In this document: one piece after another, positions 45,022 to 57,068 of the stretch
Position numbering within the stretch: position 1 is the stretch's first letter
Layout: every line of letters begins with the position of its first letter
Source of the DNA: Saccharum officinarum
Lineage: Eukaryota; Streptophyta; Magnoliopsida; Poales; Poaceae
NCBI GenBank assembly: GCA_020631735.1
Contig: CM036179.1
Location: 27,519,063-27,583,062, forward strand
Direction: 5' to 3'
Length of the DNA: 64,000 nt
The notes under the pieces: model-generated
What the model was told of the DNA's origin: nothing
The model's input: only the letters and a program-made list of their open reading frames with translations
The model's database searches: none
Made by a program: the position numbers and the translations under genes

Positions 45022-46824
45022 CAAGGTACACTACACTGCTTATTTCCATATTAACATATTAACGATCTATGGCGTATTACAGTAGCAACTTATTATTTCT
45101 GCAGCAATTACTATTGTGCTTCCAGACCTGTAAAGTTGGTTGGCTTTCTTCTCCTGTACGTATGCGTCCGCGATTCAAACATTCAGAACTGAAATCTATA
45201 CTCTGAGCAAACAATACCAAGTCGAAGGACTCAGTTCTGCAGTCCCTCCCTATCCCTCAAGGATCGCTGGATCTCCTAAATAATTCAGATCGGTACCCAA
45301 GCAAAGCAAGGGCTTCCAAATTACTGCAGTGGCTAATCAAAACTAATTGTTGCGACGAGGTTGCTCAGGAATGCTACTAGAAATCAAGAGAAACAAGGCC
45401 TGATATAACTCTACTTGACTGGTGAAGATTGACAAGGTAATAACACACTGACACCTGTGCTCTCCGCCTAAATTTCCTACCGACAATCTGTTAACAAATG
45501 CTGCTAATCAATGTAGCTGGCACCACCACTTGTTCAGATACGACTCTTTTCTGCGGCAATTACTCATTTAATGTGCTTATGCATGTTGTTTTCACAAATT
45601 CAACCCTTCACTTTGCATCAATCCGCAGGCAATCTGAAAATAATACTGCTACTTCAGATCCTCCATTTATGATTTCATTCACGTTTGAAGCGACCACTTT
45701 GATTATCTGGATTGCTGCCTTTTACATGTATAGTCTATTTTTATGTATGCTTCTGCAATACATTTCTCTAATCATCAACTGGTCTGTTTCTGAAGCTTGG
45801 AATTGCATCCTACTCTGCATCAGGTCAAGGATGGTAACACTCGACACGACGACACCCGACAACAACTCAACCAAGATCTGCAGGTCTGACCTTGACATGA
45901 TCGATATGGTTTGCATTGCCATGCTTTGTTTACCCGTGAAAGAGAATAACATGCCGAATTCTGCATTGCAACATGTGAGCTAATTATGTACTTGAATCCT
46001 TTGGCAGAAAGTTAACCTTGTTAGAGGCCGTGCCCTCCGCCCTCCTGCAACTGCATGTGCTTTGACGGTTGAAGCCTTGAAGGATGATGCGGTTCTCAAA
46101 CAAGTGTTTCCACATTTCAGTTTCAGATTTGTACATAGGTATGTAGTTTCCGGAATAGTCGAAAGGTCGTGGCACTTTCGAATTCTAGATGCTCTTGTAT
46201 GACTGAAGAGCATGGCTTGTTATCCATGGCAGGCACAGCTCAGCTGTGGAAGGAGATAACAAGGACAGCCGGTGTTGTGGCGCTAGCAAGGTGGAAGAAC
46301 TGAAGAGCACTGAAGCTGGAAGACAATTCGTGCTGGAGGTTGAGCTCTACAACTGAAGAATATGCCTTTCGAATTTTGATCCTTGGTAGGCTCAGCTCAG
46401 TTACTTTTGAATTGAAGAAGATAAAGCTAGCAGTTGGCATGGGTGAGGACGATGGACGGCGATCGATGATATTCTTGGGCCACGGTAGCGGTTTGAAGCC
46501 CAACAACAACTTATATATAAACGAACGCCTGATCAAGAAGGCCGTCATGTCTCTTCCATGATCGCATTGTTCATCATGTCTTTATCTCCTTTATTAGGAG
46601 TTGCTACTTTTTTTTTCTAGAGACTGCAGTAATGGACGCGACGATTGCTCCATCAAATCAAACACCATATATAAACGAACGCCTGATCAAGAAGGCCGTC
46701 ATGTCTCTTGTATGATCGTATTGTACATCATGTCTTTATCTACTTTATCGGGAGTTGCTACATTTTTTTTTAGCTCTAGAGACGGCAGTAGAGGAGATCA
46801 AAGCATTCCTCTCTTCAGATTTTG
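45022..46824. other. 3' flank of NLR3, with a local tandem duplication
   Basis: Alignable with the 3' flank of NLR1 up to about 46600. It then carries a second copy of the segment AAACGAACGCCTGATCAAGA through the GTCTTTATC words (46515-46600 and 46670-46755). Open frames here (45498-45983) are absent from the NLR1 copy because of a 31 bp indel. No gene is supported. Confidence 0.5.
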
Positions 46825-47474
46825 GAGCACCTCCAGCAAGGCCCTACTTAAGCTCTCATATCTAAATATGGGTGTCCAGGCTAAAACCATCACTCCAGCA
46901 GAGCCCATACTACAGACCTCAAATTTGTTGGGCCTAACAAAAATGCACTCCAAGGACCACATTCCTGTTGGGTCAAGGCAGAGCCCCGAAACGTCTGTTG
47001 CAGCTGTTTTCCTCGCGCGGGCTTTCTTCCCGCTCGTGACGAAAGCCGCGCGCGCCGCCGCTTCCTTTGCCTGCTCGCGCTGCTTCCTTCCCGTGGACAT
47101 GGCGCCCACATCTTCCTCCAACTCGCGCGCGGAGCTTCCCCTCCCCTGCATCTAGCTCGCGCGGGGGCCCCTTCCCGTCCTCCTGCGAGCAGGAAGGAAG
47201 ACGACACCGTCGGATCCGCTAGAGCTGACTGGCGCCGCCAGGTTCTTCCCTCTCCTCGGCTGCTTCCGCTCCTGGTCGGCTCCCTCCCCTCCCCTGCAGC
47301 TGTGCTTGCGGGCGAGCCCCTTCCCCGTCTGCCCACAAGAAGGACGCGACTGGCACACTCTGGATCTACGAGAAGGGACCGGCCTACATCTCTACAAGGT
47401 CGCGACCGGCGCTGCATCTCTGCACCGCCAGTAGATGTTACCATGCTCCATCCTCTCCAAGGTAACAGGCATGC
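46825..47474. other. GC-rich insertion in the NLR3 3' flank
   Basis: Sequence absent from the other NLR units. It begins with GAGCACCTCCAGCAAGGCCC-like text and is GC-rich in the middle, with repeated TCGCGCGGG and CCCCTTCCCGTC words. Open frames on minus (46890-47444, 46798-47151) have no recognisable domain. It could be a gene fragment carried by an unidentified transposon. No termini were identified. Confidence 0.35.
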
Positions 47475-48036
47475 TTAGAGATGGCAACGGGTACCCGAAA
47501 CCCGAGTACCCGACGGGTATTACCCGATAAAGAGGCGGGTATGGAATGAATTTTCTACCCGTGGGTATGTTATTGGGCAAAATCCTATACCCATCGGGTA
47601 TGCGGGTACGGGTGCGGGTGTATACTACCCATACCCGCATACCCGCGGGTAAGACATACCCGCAAAAATAACTAGCAAACCTCAGTTATTTTAGCGCATA
47701 TAAGTCATGAATTTGGCCCATTGAAACATCCAATATATTTCTAGTAGATTGTCTTTGTTGTAATGATGCTAATAATATTTGTTAGCATGTTTGTAACTTG
47801 TTGGAAGCTTAGAATGATTTATTTTTGCATGTGACTATTTGATATTTTTAGGTAATTTTCGGGTATGCTATCGGGTACGGGTTACCCGTCGGGTGAGAAT
47901 TACCCGGCGGGTACGGGTATGGAACTATTTTTTTACCCGCATGCGGGTACGGGTAACCCGACGGGTAAAATTTTGCGGGTGCGGGTACGGGTACGGGTGA
48001 GCACTACCCGTCGGGTACGTACCCGTTGCCATCTTG
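47475..48036. mobile_element. hAT-type MITE rich in ACCCG/CGGGT words (562 bp)
   Basis: The ends are TTAGAGATGGCAACGGGTAC and, read inward, CAAGATGGCAACGGGTAC. They are flanked by a perfect 8 bp target duplication AGGCATGC (47467-47474, 48037-48044), the length typical of hAT. Both arms are crowded with TACCCG and CGGGTA words in both orientations around an AT-rich centre (47690-47850). No transposase. Confidence 0.9.
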
Positions 48037-48199
48037 AGGCATGCTCCATCTTTTCTTACCTTATTTTTGGGTAAATCTGCTGACAAGTAGGAGTGCGTAC
48101 TGTTATTTCTTGGTCCCCAAATTTACACGGAATGGAGAAAATCACCTTTGCTTTTATTTAGGGAATAAAGGTAACAGGCTCAGCTCAGTTACTTTTGAA
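48037..48199. other. Junction back to NLR 3' flank
   Basis: A short unassigned stretch, then from about 48166 the words CAGGCTCAGCTCAGTTACTTTTGAAT of the NLR 3' flank (as at 23833 and 46388). This marks the start of a partial fourth copy. Confidence 0.5.
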
Positions 48200-48650
48200 T
48201 CTACCTTTACCCTTATTCCTGTGGATCAGCCCCCTCATATTTGCACTGTACATTAACAGTCCCGGATCTAATAAATAGTAAAACCCGGTAAGCACAGGAC
48301 AGACCCGGTAGTTAAACAGTATAACCCGATATGTACAGTAACTGCACGTTCTGAACAGTATAGACCCAATACTGTAAACAGTATATATCTACTATGAACA
48401 GTGCACGCCATAAAAAACCGTGCTTTGCACAGGTCCCAAGTACAAGTTATACAAAAAGTCTTACACATGGCTGGGAGGTATCATGACGGGCATAACATCC
48501 ATCGTGCGAGACAACAAAAATTTACCCGGAAACTGGTGTTTCCGGGTGGAAAATCACGCGGCCAAGCGAGTTCGAACCCGTGAGCGGTGGCCTTCACACC
48601 GGAAGCGCTCACCACCCGAGCTAGGCTCGGTTACCCGGGGTCCCTGCTAG
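48200..48650 (+). mobile_element. Short non-autonomous Helitron (451 bp)
   Basis: Begins TCTACC and ends GTCCCTGCTAG, with a short hairpin (CCGAGCTAGGCTCGG, 48617-48631) about 15 bases before the terminal CTAG. It is inserted exactly between A and T: the paralogous flanks at about 23850 and 46410 read TTTTGAATTGAAGA with nothing inserted and no target duplication. These are the hallmarks of Helitrons. Inside, on minus, are RNA polymerase III-like boxes (TAGCTCGGGTGG and GGTTCGAACTC, about 48567-48625), so part of it may derive from a tRNA or SINE. Confidence 0.75.
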
Positions 48651-49202
48651 TTGAAGATGATAAAGCTAACAGTTGGCATAGGCGACGACGATGGACGGCG
48701 ATCGATGATATTCTTGGGCCACGGTAGCGGTTTGAAGCCCAACGACAACTTGTTCGCTGGGCTAAAGCTTCAAGACTGGAGAAGCAAAATGCTATTGGCC
48801 CAAGAAATGGACGCGACGATCGCTCCATCAAATCAAACACCATATATATAAACGAACGCCTGATCAAGAAGGCCGTCATGTCTCTTGCATGATCGTATTG
48901 TACATCATGTCTTTATCTACTTTATCGGGAGTTGCTACATTTTTTTTTGGCTCTAGAGACGGCAGTAAAGGAGATCAAAGCATTCCTCTTCAGATTTTAG
49001 TAGACTGTAGTTGTATGACAACGTGCAAACACTAAGCTGCCTCAACAAATCTGTAAACTTCTACAATAAGATTTGGTGACCGATCAATTGTGCAAGCCAA
49101 GAAGTCGACAGCAGGAAGTGTTTTGTGACCAAGATTGCGCCAATGATCAAACCACTTCTTATAAATTAAGTAAAGCATGTACAGGTACAGAATGGGTTTG
49201 GA
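48651..49202. other. Partial fourth copy of the NLR 3' flank
   Basis: Continues the NLR 3' flank (GATGATATTCTTGGGCCACGG and GCCGTCATGTCTCTT words). It keeps the GTTCGCTGGGC segment otherwise seen only in the NLR2 unit. No NLR coding sequence precedes it, so the gene body is missing. Confidence 0.6.
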
Positions 49203-49960
49203 CTGAGCCCCCGGACTGGACGGTTTCACAGGGTTATTTTACAAAGTTGCTTGGCCGATCATCAAGCACGACGTCGTCAACGCGTTCAATGCGTTCTGGT
49301 CGCTCGATGTCCGCAGCTTCAACTTGGTCAACGACGCCTTCATGATCCTTTTCAAGAAGAAGAGCGAGGCACAGGAGATCAAAGACTACCGCCCGATAAG
49401 TTTAATGCATAGTTTCGGAAAGCTCGTTGCCAAGTGCCTTGCCCGCCGGCTGGCTCTGGTGCTCAATGATCTGGTGCACCCGTCTCAAAGCGTGTTCATC
49501 CAGGGCCGTTCCATCCATGATAATTTCCGTGTCGTACACCTCACCCGCAAGGCCTTGCACTCAAGGAAGCGGAGCTGTATCCTCCTGAAGATCGACTTCA
49601 CGAAAGCTTTCAACTCCGTCTGCTGGCCTTTCCTTCTGGAGGTTCTGCGCTGGCTCGGCTTCAGTCGTCGTTGGAGGGACTGGATGTCCATCCTTCTCGG
49701 TTCGGCAAGCACCATGGTCCTCCTTAATGGTAGACCTCGTGACCGCATCTGTCATGCCAGGGGCTTGCGGTAGGGAGACCCGCTGTCCCCAATGTTGTTC
49801 ATTCTTGCGATGGAGGTGCTTGGTGGCCTCATACGGTGGGCGGAGTCGAACTCGATCTTCTCACCCATTCGATGTGCCGCAGTACACTCAAGGGTCTCGT
49901 TTTATGCGGACGACGTTGTCATGTTCATCGCGGCGGCATGGGGTTTGAGCTTAAACATGG
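49203..49960 (+). pseudogene. L1-type LINE reverse transcriptase fragment
   Basis: Reads as L1 ORF2: GFTGLFYKVAWPIIKHDVV in one frame, then KDYRPISLMHS, LKIDFTKAFNSV, and ARGLR followed by TAG where the family has a Gln codon (49771-49773), GDPLSPMLFIL, and the catalytic YADD at about 49900. It is truncated on both sides and is unlike the NLR2 LINE in sequence, so it is an older, separate insertion. Confidence 0.88.
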
Positions 49961-52900
49961 CAGGTCAAGTGGTAATCAGGAGCTTTGGGCATTTATCTCA
50001 AGTGGTGATAAAGATGTCAAGGTCAATCTGTGAAAATGAGCCCCAACTTAAACTTGGACAATGCATCTATGATTATATGTTGACCCCTTCCAAAATGTAT
50101 GCTTGAGTAATGTTGAAGGTGCTCCTTTCATGTGTCTCACATCCATCTCTATCTATATTGATCACTGGAAAAGTTTCATGAAGTTTGGAAACAAAAGGTC
50201 ACATGAAATGATAAGTCATATTCTTGCTTGGATTGTACTATTATGTGAATGAGAACATAAGATGTCAACCAAACCAAACCTTGCAACCTTGCCTAAATGA
50301 CTCTAATTGAACTCTACAAGAAAAGTCATGAAGGGGTCATGTTGAGAGCTTGCCCAGAAAATGCCTCAATCGGCCTAAAACCCTAGTTTGAGCTTTACCG
50401 GGATGTTACTTTGACCAAGGTGGAACTGTAGATTATATTCAAGATATGAGGTTTGACCTTTAAGCAAAGTTTAAGACTATGATGTTTGCGACAAATGTTA
50501 TTTTTGGACCATGTCATGATTCAACTTCTAAGTGCCTCAAACAGTGGTCTCAAGTTTGGATGCAGCGCTGTTTTGGGACCCCTAAAATATTTCTAAGTCC
50601 CTGAAGTGACAACAGCAAGTTAACTTCTTTGCAACATTTTATTGTCCAAATTCATGTGATAGCTCAATTGGACTCCTTAATATGAGTTGAAGTACCTTTC
50701 ATGGTGCAAATGATAAATCATGTCTCATCAAATTTGGAGTTCATTTGGATCTTCGAAAATAGTTTCCAAAACAGCAAAAGTTTACTTTGTCACTAAACTG
50801 ACATTAACATTGGCATTCCACGTTCTCCAAAATTTGTTAAGCAACTCGAGTGGAGCGAAAAATGAAAGTTGGACTATATATTTTGGAGAAGAGCATACAA
50901 AAAGTTGGATTAAGTTTGACCAAGTTTTGACCTCCGAAAGCGAGTTTGTGTGATCGTTATCAATCCATTGACACAGCTGTCTTCAATGGTGTTTATCTCC
51001 TAATCCATAGCTCTAATGGCTATGCACTCTTAATAGAAAATTTAGAGCAGGCCGTGTAGATCAAACTTCATTTTGGGCCCAAATTCCAATTCGGCCTGTA
51101 GACTGCCCAAATCGGCTCCCACCTTACCCACTCTGGCGCGCGCCACGTGCTCGACGAAATGACGACGTGGCCGCAGTGCATGGCCGCCACGTGCCCTACC
51201 TCCACTACCGCGTGTTCTGCGCCTTTGTGCCATTGGGGAGAGGCCGAGCTGTGCGCCGACGCTTCCTCCTCACTCGTGCTCGCCTCACTTCGCTCTCGCG
51301 GCGCTCTCCCTCGCCGCAGTGCTGTGCGCAGCCGCATCCGACATGGACTGCCAGCGAAGTTCCGTTCCCGTCGCTCCAAGCCACCACAGCAGCAGCCATG
51401 TGCACCACCGCCTTCACATCACCGTGCTCCATCTCGCACGCGTGCTTGCCCATGCCAACCATCCTCGGAACAACACCGTCGCCTTGCCGCACGGTTGCAT
51501 GCCGTCAGTGTACGTGGCCAGGGTGCCACGCCCCGTTTCTCGACCATCCGTGATGACCTGCAGGTGCGCGGGGACCCTCTGGTGCACCTTCGTCCCTCAG
51601 CCGCCACTGACGAGCCTCCTCCAGCCGACATCGGCAAGCTACAGCGCCCCCTCCGTTAAATCACATCAGGGACCTTGCGCAACAATTCGAATAAAGGGAG
51701 GGCCTCTCTGCAAAGTCTCTGACTCATGTGAATAGTGCTAAAATGGATCTGTTCACTGTGGTCTGTTTTCCTTTTCTTTTGTTTTATGCATTAAATGGCT
51801 GAAACTTTGAAAATTCATAGTAAATTGTAGAAACATCGTAAAATAGCAAATAAGAACTTTTTGGAATCCTTGTGAAGATCAATGCATTAGAATCATAATA
51901 TGGCATGTTTTAGTTTAAAATTTTTTCTGTAAAAATAGATTTATTCAGGTTAGGGTTTTAATGCTAGTCTTACTTGTCGTTTTCATAACTGTGGTAGTAG
52001 TGCTTAAATAAATGTGAAATTTTTATGGCATGCTACTTATGTGATGATTGATAGTTTTTAAAAATTTAAAGATTTTAGGATTGATAGTTTAGGAGCTATA
52101 AAAATAACAATTGCTCTGTGTTGCTTTGCTCTTATTCTGAACAGACTTGAAAGATTGTATTATTTGGCTCAGTTAAGTTTTGAATCATGCTTTGATATAG
52201 TAAATTATTTGTAGTAATTTTCAGGATCTTTTCAAAAAATTAAAGATCACAATTTTTGGTTAGGTAGATATTTAGCTATAGTTGTTTAAAGTCATGTGGC
52301 TGATTCTGCCCAAGTCCTGACAGGATTGCCTTGTTTGTAATGTGCGGCCTTGTTAATAGTAAAATTGGCTCTAGATGATAATAATAAATTTGTAGATAAT
52401 TATATTTTCTTGTTTGTGTTAAATTTTTATGATTTCAAACTTGATATTTTAGGAGTTACATGACTTTTAAGTCTGCTATCAGGTTTTGATTGTATTCTGA
52501 GCAGATCTGAAAGATGCTAGTTTTTTATCTAGTTCCGATTTGAATCACCCCTAGGTGATAATAGAAGAGTTGTAGTTCTTTTGTTAAGCTTTCCGAAATG
52601 TCTTTAAACACCCTTTTTGGTGATTTAGATCTCTAAATACAACTGGTTGAAGTTGCATGGCAGAATCTTTCTAAGTCTGGACATAAGTGCTTAATTGTGC
52701 TTGTTTGACCTTTTTAACTCTTGAATCCCCACGCGATGATAATAATTATGTTTTAGATAATTTAATAATATTTCTAGAGAGATAAGACTCATGCTTGTTT
52801 GATGTCTATAACTCCCGCTTTAAGCCACTGAAGTTTAGCATCAGGTTATGTCCATAGTTTGGACATAATTACTTGTTCGGATTGTTTGGCTTGGTTAATA

Positions 52901-53945
52901 TGTGATATAGCTCTGGATATTATAACAATGTTGTCAACAATTTTATTATCTTTTCAGAAAGTCTAGGATCACCTTCATTGGATGTCTAGATCTCTAGTTA
53001 TGGTTGGAACCAATGGCTACTCTGTTGCTATCCGGACTCTAGGCATGTGCTAAGTTGATTAGCTTAGCTTGCTTGTGTTTTGGCTAAACATGTTAGTTAG
53101 TTTTTGGTTGATAAATACTTAATGCAACTGAATTTAAGTTAACTTGCATGCAGTACTTGATATGCTAGACTTAATGTAAATAACTTGCTTTCTAGGTGCC
53201 TATGTCTTGCATAAGCTTATGCTTGTCTCGAATGCTTTTATGTGATGCATCTTGTATTGCACTTCTATGTATTCATACATATGCATTATTGCACCTCATT
53301 TGGGTATGCTAGATGCACCACGAGAAGAACGTGATGTCGGAGCCAAACCTAAAGATGGTGTTTGGAGATCTATCTAGAAGATAGAAGGACTAAGCAAGTG
53401 CCAGGATGGGAGATACTCACCAAGTGAGTGTCATTTAGCAAGCACTGACATAGTATTGAATTCCACGCAAACCTCGGAGCATTCTAAGCCTCCTATGTTT
53501 TTATAAACTTCAAATTGAGTTACATATGTTTGATGCATTAGGTTGTAGGAGTTGGATGAAAACACTTGATGCATATATCTTCCTTGTCCAGATAAATACA
53601 TACCTTGAACCATATGTAGGTCCAGGATCAAATATATATGCTTAGCCATGTTTAGTCAGTAGAAGTCAGGTGATTTCCTATCACCTGCGAGATATAGGGA
53701 GATATCTGATCACGGTTGGTGATATTTGCTATCGTGGAAATAATCATGTGTTAATAAATGAAAGAAGACCGGGCGGGATTGAGATAAAGAAGCAACAGGC
53801 CATGGAGGTCCTAGGCGCCTATCTATCCCCGTCTGTTTCGGTTAAGGACTGATTCGTTGTATGTCCTCATGTCGTGTTGAACGCAGCCTCTTAGCTGGCC
53901 AGATAAGTCGTTCCAACCGCGAAGCCTAGTAGCTCTGTTTAGGCC
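49961..53945 (+). repeat. Relic LTR of a Tekay-like gypsy element
   Basis: About 4 kb with the same succession as the intact LTR: AT-rich start, GC-rich block (about 51100-51660), long AT-rich tract (51720-53300) and a conserved stretch (53530-53940) alignable with 3620-4020 (GTTGTAGGAGTT, GTCGGTTAAGGACTGATTCG-like, GCTGGCCAGATAAGTCGTTC). It is truncated at both ends (by the LINE fragment and by the block at 53946). No internal domains follow. Open frames in the GC-rich block (51147-51735) are not supported as genes. Confidence 0.7.
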
Positions 53946-55404
53946 TGTTGACGGTCACTAACTACTATTATAAACCATCAACCAAACTTGAAAAAGGCAT
54001 ATATCAACCTCCAACATAGAATTAGGGTTTAAACTGATAGAATTCCATAGGTTTTGGTGAATCTGTGTTTCTACAGGGGTTTATTAGGAAAAGGAGACAA
54101 GATATCAATTACGTCAGAATAAAAAGCATATTCCATTGCGGAACTAAGTTGAAAAGGATCTAGAAGACACGAGAAGGCAACCCACCAAAGGGGGGCCCAC
54201 CTGGCATGGACCCAGGTCGGCCAACCCCACCCCAGGTCGGCTGACCCTAGGGGGCCCAACTGTCAGCCTCCTCCGCAAGTCGGTTCTCCACCGCTTTAGG
54301 ATTTGCATCTTCATCGTTGATTCAAGTCGGTTTGATCTGAGGGCTCCGGTTCATCCTACCGGCCTATATAAGCAGGGCTCTGCCCCCTGGGGTCAGGCAT
54401 AACCCAACTCATTTGATCAAGTCATCAGAGCCAGAAACCTTAGTTTCATTAGAGCTCCACCAATTCGAGGGCATAGCTAACTAGACTAGAAGTACAGGGA
54501 GGCAAGCTTCACTTGGATTTCGGATCGTGTCAAGAGTGCGGCTTTGGTAAAGCCTTCTATAACATCTCTTTTGTATCTTTCCGTATATATTCTTGTTAGT
54601 TACAATAGATATGACATTGCTCTATATATTATATGTTCTTAATTATATTATTCATTGTCTACTTTGATTATATGCCTAGTATAGTTAGAATGTCTTTATA
54701 TTCAAACAATAAGAACATAGCTAGTTGGAGGAACAAGATGGAAGAAGGTAAACCTTTATTCTCACCAACTCCTCCAAGGATCCAAGCTCTCCTTGTAGCT
54801 CAACCCTCTCCACTACTACTCCTACTTCTAATCCTATTCTATAGAAAGAAGAAAGAAGAAGGAGGAAGGAGGAGGAAGAGAGGTAGAGAAGAGTGAGGAG
54901 CCCAAGTGTGGTGTGTGTGTGTATGAGGGGGTGGTTCCCCTCCTTATATAGCAGCTTGGCCAGGCCTCTAGGTGACTAGGTTCGCTGAACCCACCCCCAC
55001 ACCGCCATCAGTACATTAATTACTGTCGGCAGGAGAAAGTGGGGCCAGGTCGATGGCACGGGGGGCGTGGCCGCGCCCCTGGCGCGCGTGCCAGGGCCGG
55101 CGCCCCTCAGGCCTGTCTTTGCCTGGTTGCCTCCTGGATGGGCCTGGATCCTTGCTCCGTAGTGGGCTTGGCCAAATTCTGGGTTGAAGTGGCCCTTCTC
55201 CTCCTCTCCTTCAAATACGCTTTCTAGAAAATCGTATTTTCTCCTCTGCTCTCCCTGTTTCCGTTCCTATTTCTGTATTTCTGATAATTCAAGGGTACAA
55301 CTAGAAATAAGGCATTATCACATGTATATGTGTGTATTATTGTTTATTCCCTCCTTTTTGGTAGAATGTTGATGGTAAATATTTGTCGATAACGACCGCC
55401 AACA
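53946..55404. repeat. LTR-like block with inverted ends and divergent TATA boxes
   Basis: The left end is TGTTGACGGTC and the right end, read inward, is TGTTGGCGGTC. Over 37 bp the two ends align without gaps at about 27 positions. A TATATAAG box lies at 54365-54372 on plus, and a TATATAAGGA box at about 54941-54950 on minus. The halves are otherwise unrelated, so this may be two LTR 5' parts joined back to back. The flanks (AGGCC and AAGAG) do not form a duplication. A polypurine stretch lies at 54845-54895. Confidence 0.5.
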
Positions 55405-56985
55405 AAGAGCTCTACCCTAGAAACAAGTTTTGGTTCCAAAACCGAACCATCTTAGGAACCCACTTGATACTCTACCAAACATCTCTGAGGATCCCCTTCC
55501 TAAAGCCAAAAAGCCATCAAGAGTGACACATACATACAAGAAAAGTGAGCCAACAACCATCCAAGAGAGAGGTGAGGTATCACTGTGACTATTGCCATAG
55601 AGATGGTCACCTTGTTGAGTTTTGCTTCAGGAGGAAGAGAGATGAGCAGTGGGAGTATGGGTTGAACAACCGGAACATGTACCGCCCGCCCCATGGTGTA
55701 CATGTGCTGCCTATTCAGAGGCGCAGTGCTAGGCCAAGAGGTGCAATGCCTCAAGGTGCTAGGCCTCAGGTTGCGAGACCATGCGGTGGTCATGCCCAGC
55801 GTGATTCAGGTCATGAGCAATATGGCTTTGGAACTCGTGGTGGTGGCTTTCAGTCCTACAGTTCTAGCGGACCACGTTTTCCCTCACGTGGTGATCGCTT
55901 CCCTCAAATGGGACGTGGCATATTTGGTATTTTCCTAACACTTTTCCAGGGCAAATGAGCCAACATTGGTATCCTTCATAGTTTACTAACCCTAGTGTTG
56001 CGCCATTTGCTCATCCCATGTCCTTCTATTGATGCAGGATGGAGGCCTGGAGAACACATGGCTCATTGATTCCGGTTGTTCGTGCCACATGATCGGAAGT
56101 TCAAAATGGTTCTCCAGCCTCGACCTCGTGCAATGTAAGGAGTACATCACATTTTGGGACAATAGCAAAGGTAAGGTGCTTTCTCGTGGACCATTCGAGT
56201 CAACGAGAGTTTTGTCTTAAAGGATGTTGCTTTGGTTTTGAATTTGTATTTCAACTTGCTTTCAGTTTCGCAACTCCTTCAGGATGGCTTTGAAGTGTGC
56301 TTTAAGATCGGCTTTTCTCAAGTTCTTCATTCCTATGAAAATCTTGTTTGCCAAATTGTCCTTTTGGCTATGTCTTTTGAGCTGATTTTTCTCACTCCTT
56401 TGGCTCTTCTCGATGTTTGGTGGCTGGATCCTCCTTTGAGCTTTGAAAGTGGCATAGGAGACTTGGTTACTTGAGCTTTGACTTACTAGCTAGGTTGAGC
56501 TCACTTGATCTAATCCAAGGATTGCCCAAGTTGAAATTTGAGAAGGATTTGGTGTGTCACCCTTGTCGTCATGGGAAGATGGTTGCCGCTTCTCACCCAC
56601 ATGTGAATCAAGTCATGACCAAGGAACTCGGCGAGCTACTTTACATGGACACAGTTGGTCCAGCTCGGGTTCGGTCAGATGGTGGGAAGTGGTATGTTCT
56701 AGTGATCGTGGATGACTTTTCTCACTACTCTTGGGTGTTTTTTATGGAGGGTAAGGATGAGGCTTTTTCACGTGCTCAGGATTTGATTCTTTGGTTACAA
56801 AATGAGTTCCTTAAGAATGCCATGAGAGCGATTCGTAGTGACAATGGCACAGAATTCAAGAATACTCATTTTGAAACCTTTTGTACTTCTTTGGGCCTCG
56901 AGTATCAGTTTTCCTCTTCCTATGTCTCTCAGCAAAATGGTGTTGTTGAGCGGAAGAACCGGACCCTTGTTGAGATGGCCAAGAT
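55405..56985 (+). pseudogene. Truncated Ty1/copia gag-pol fragment
   Basis: The gag zinc knuckle CDYCHRDGHLVEFC (CX2CX4HX4C) is at about 55588. A frame break follows at about 55950, then the protease WLIDSGCSCHM (56060-56092). A frameshift at about 56215 precedes the pre-integrase text (LPKLKFEKDLVCHPCRHGKM). The integrase core has YMDTVGP, VIVDDFSHYSWVFF, RSDNGTEF and QQNGVVERKNRT, giving the D,D,E pattern. The copia order (integrase before RT) fits. The RT and RNase H are missing: at about 56985 the sequence changes abruptly to GC-rich DNA. No primer site precedes gag. Confidence 0.9.
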
Positions 56986-57068
56986 GAAAAAGCGCACGTG
57001 GGAAAGCGCGGGGCGGGAAACTATCGGACGGCGTCTCCCGTCCGAACGTTCGGACCGGAAGAATCCCG
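56986..57068 (+). repeat. GC-rich terminal-like segment with a perfect 16 bp palindrome
   Basis: Contains the perfect palindrome GTCCGAACGTTCGGAC (57040-57055). The whole segment has an inverted, imperfect relative at about 60160-60230 (shared words GGGA, GCGCGGG, GGACGG, CTCCCGTC and GAACGTTCGGA). It could be one terminal repeat of a Mutator-like element spanning 56990-60230. No 9 bp target duplication was found. Confidence 0.35.

Noticed and set aside
45498..45983. 161-codon gene downstream of NLR3
   Set aside because: The frame is broken in the nearly identical NLR1 flank by a 31 bp indel, and there are no domains.
48557..48645. A functional tRNA gene on minus
   Set aside because: A- and B-box-like words are present, but I could not fold a complete cloverleaf with matching acceptor stem. 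It lies inside a Helitron.
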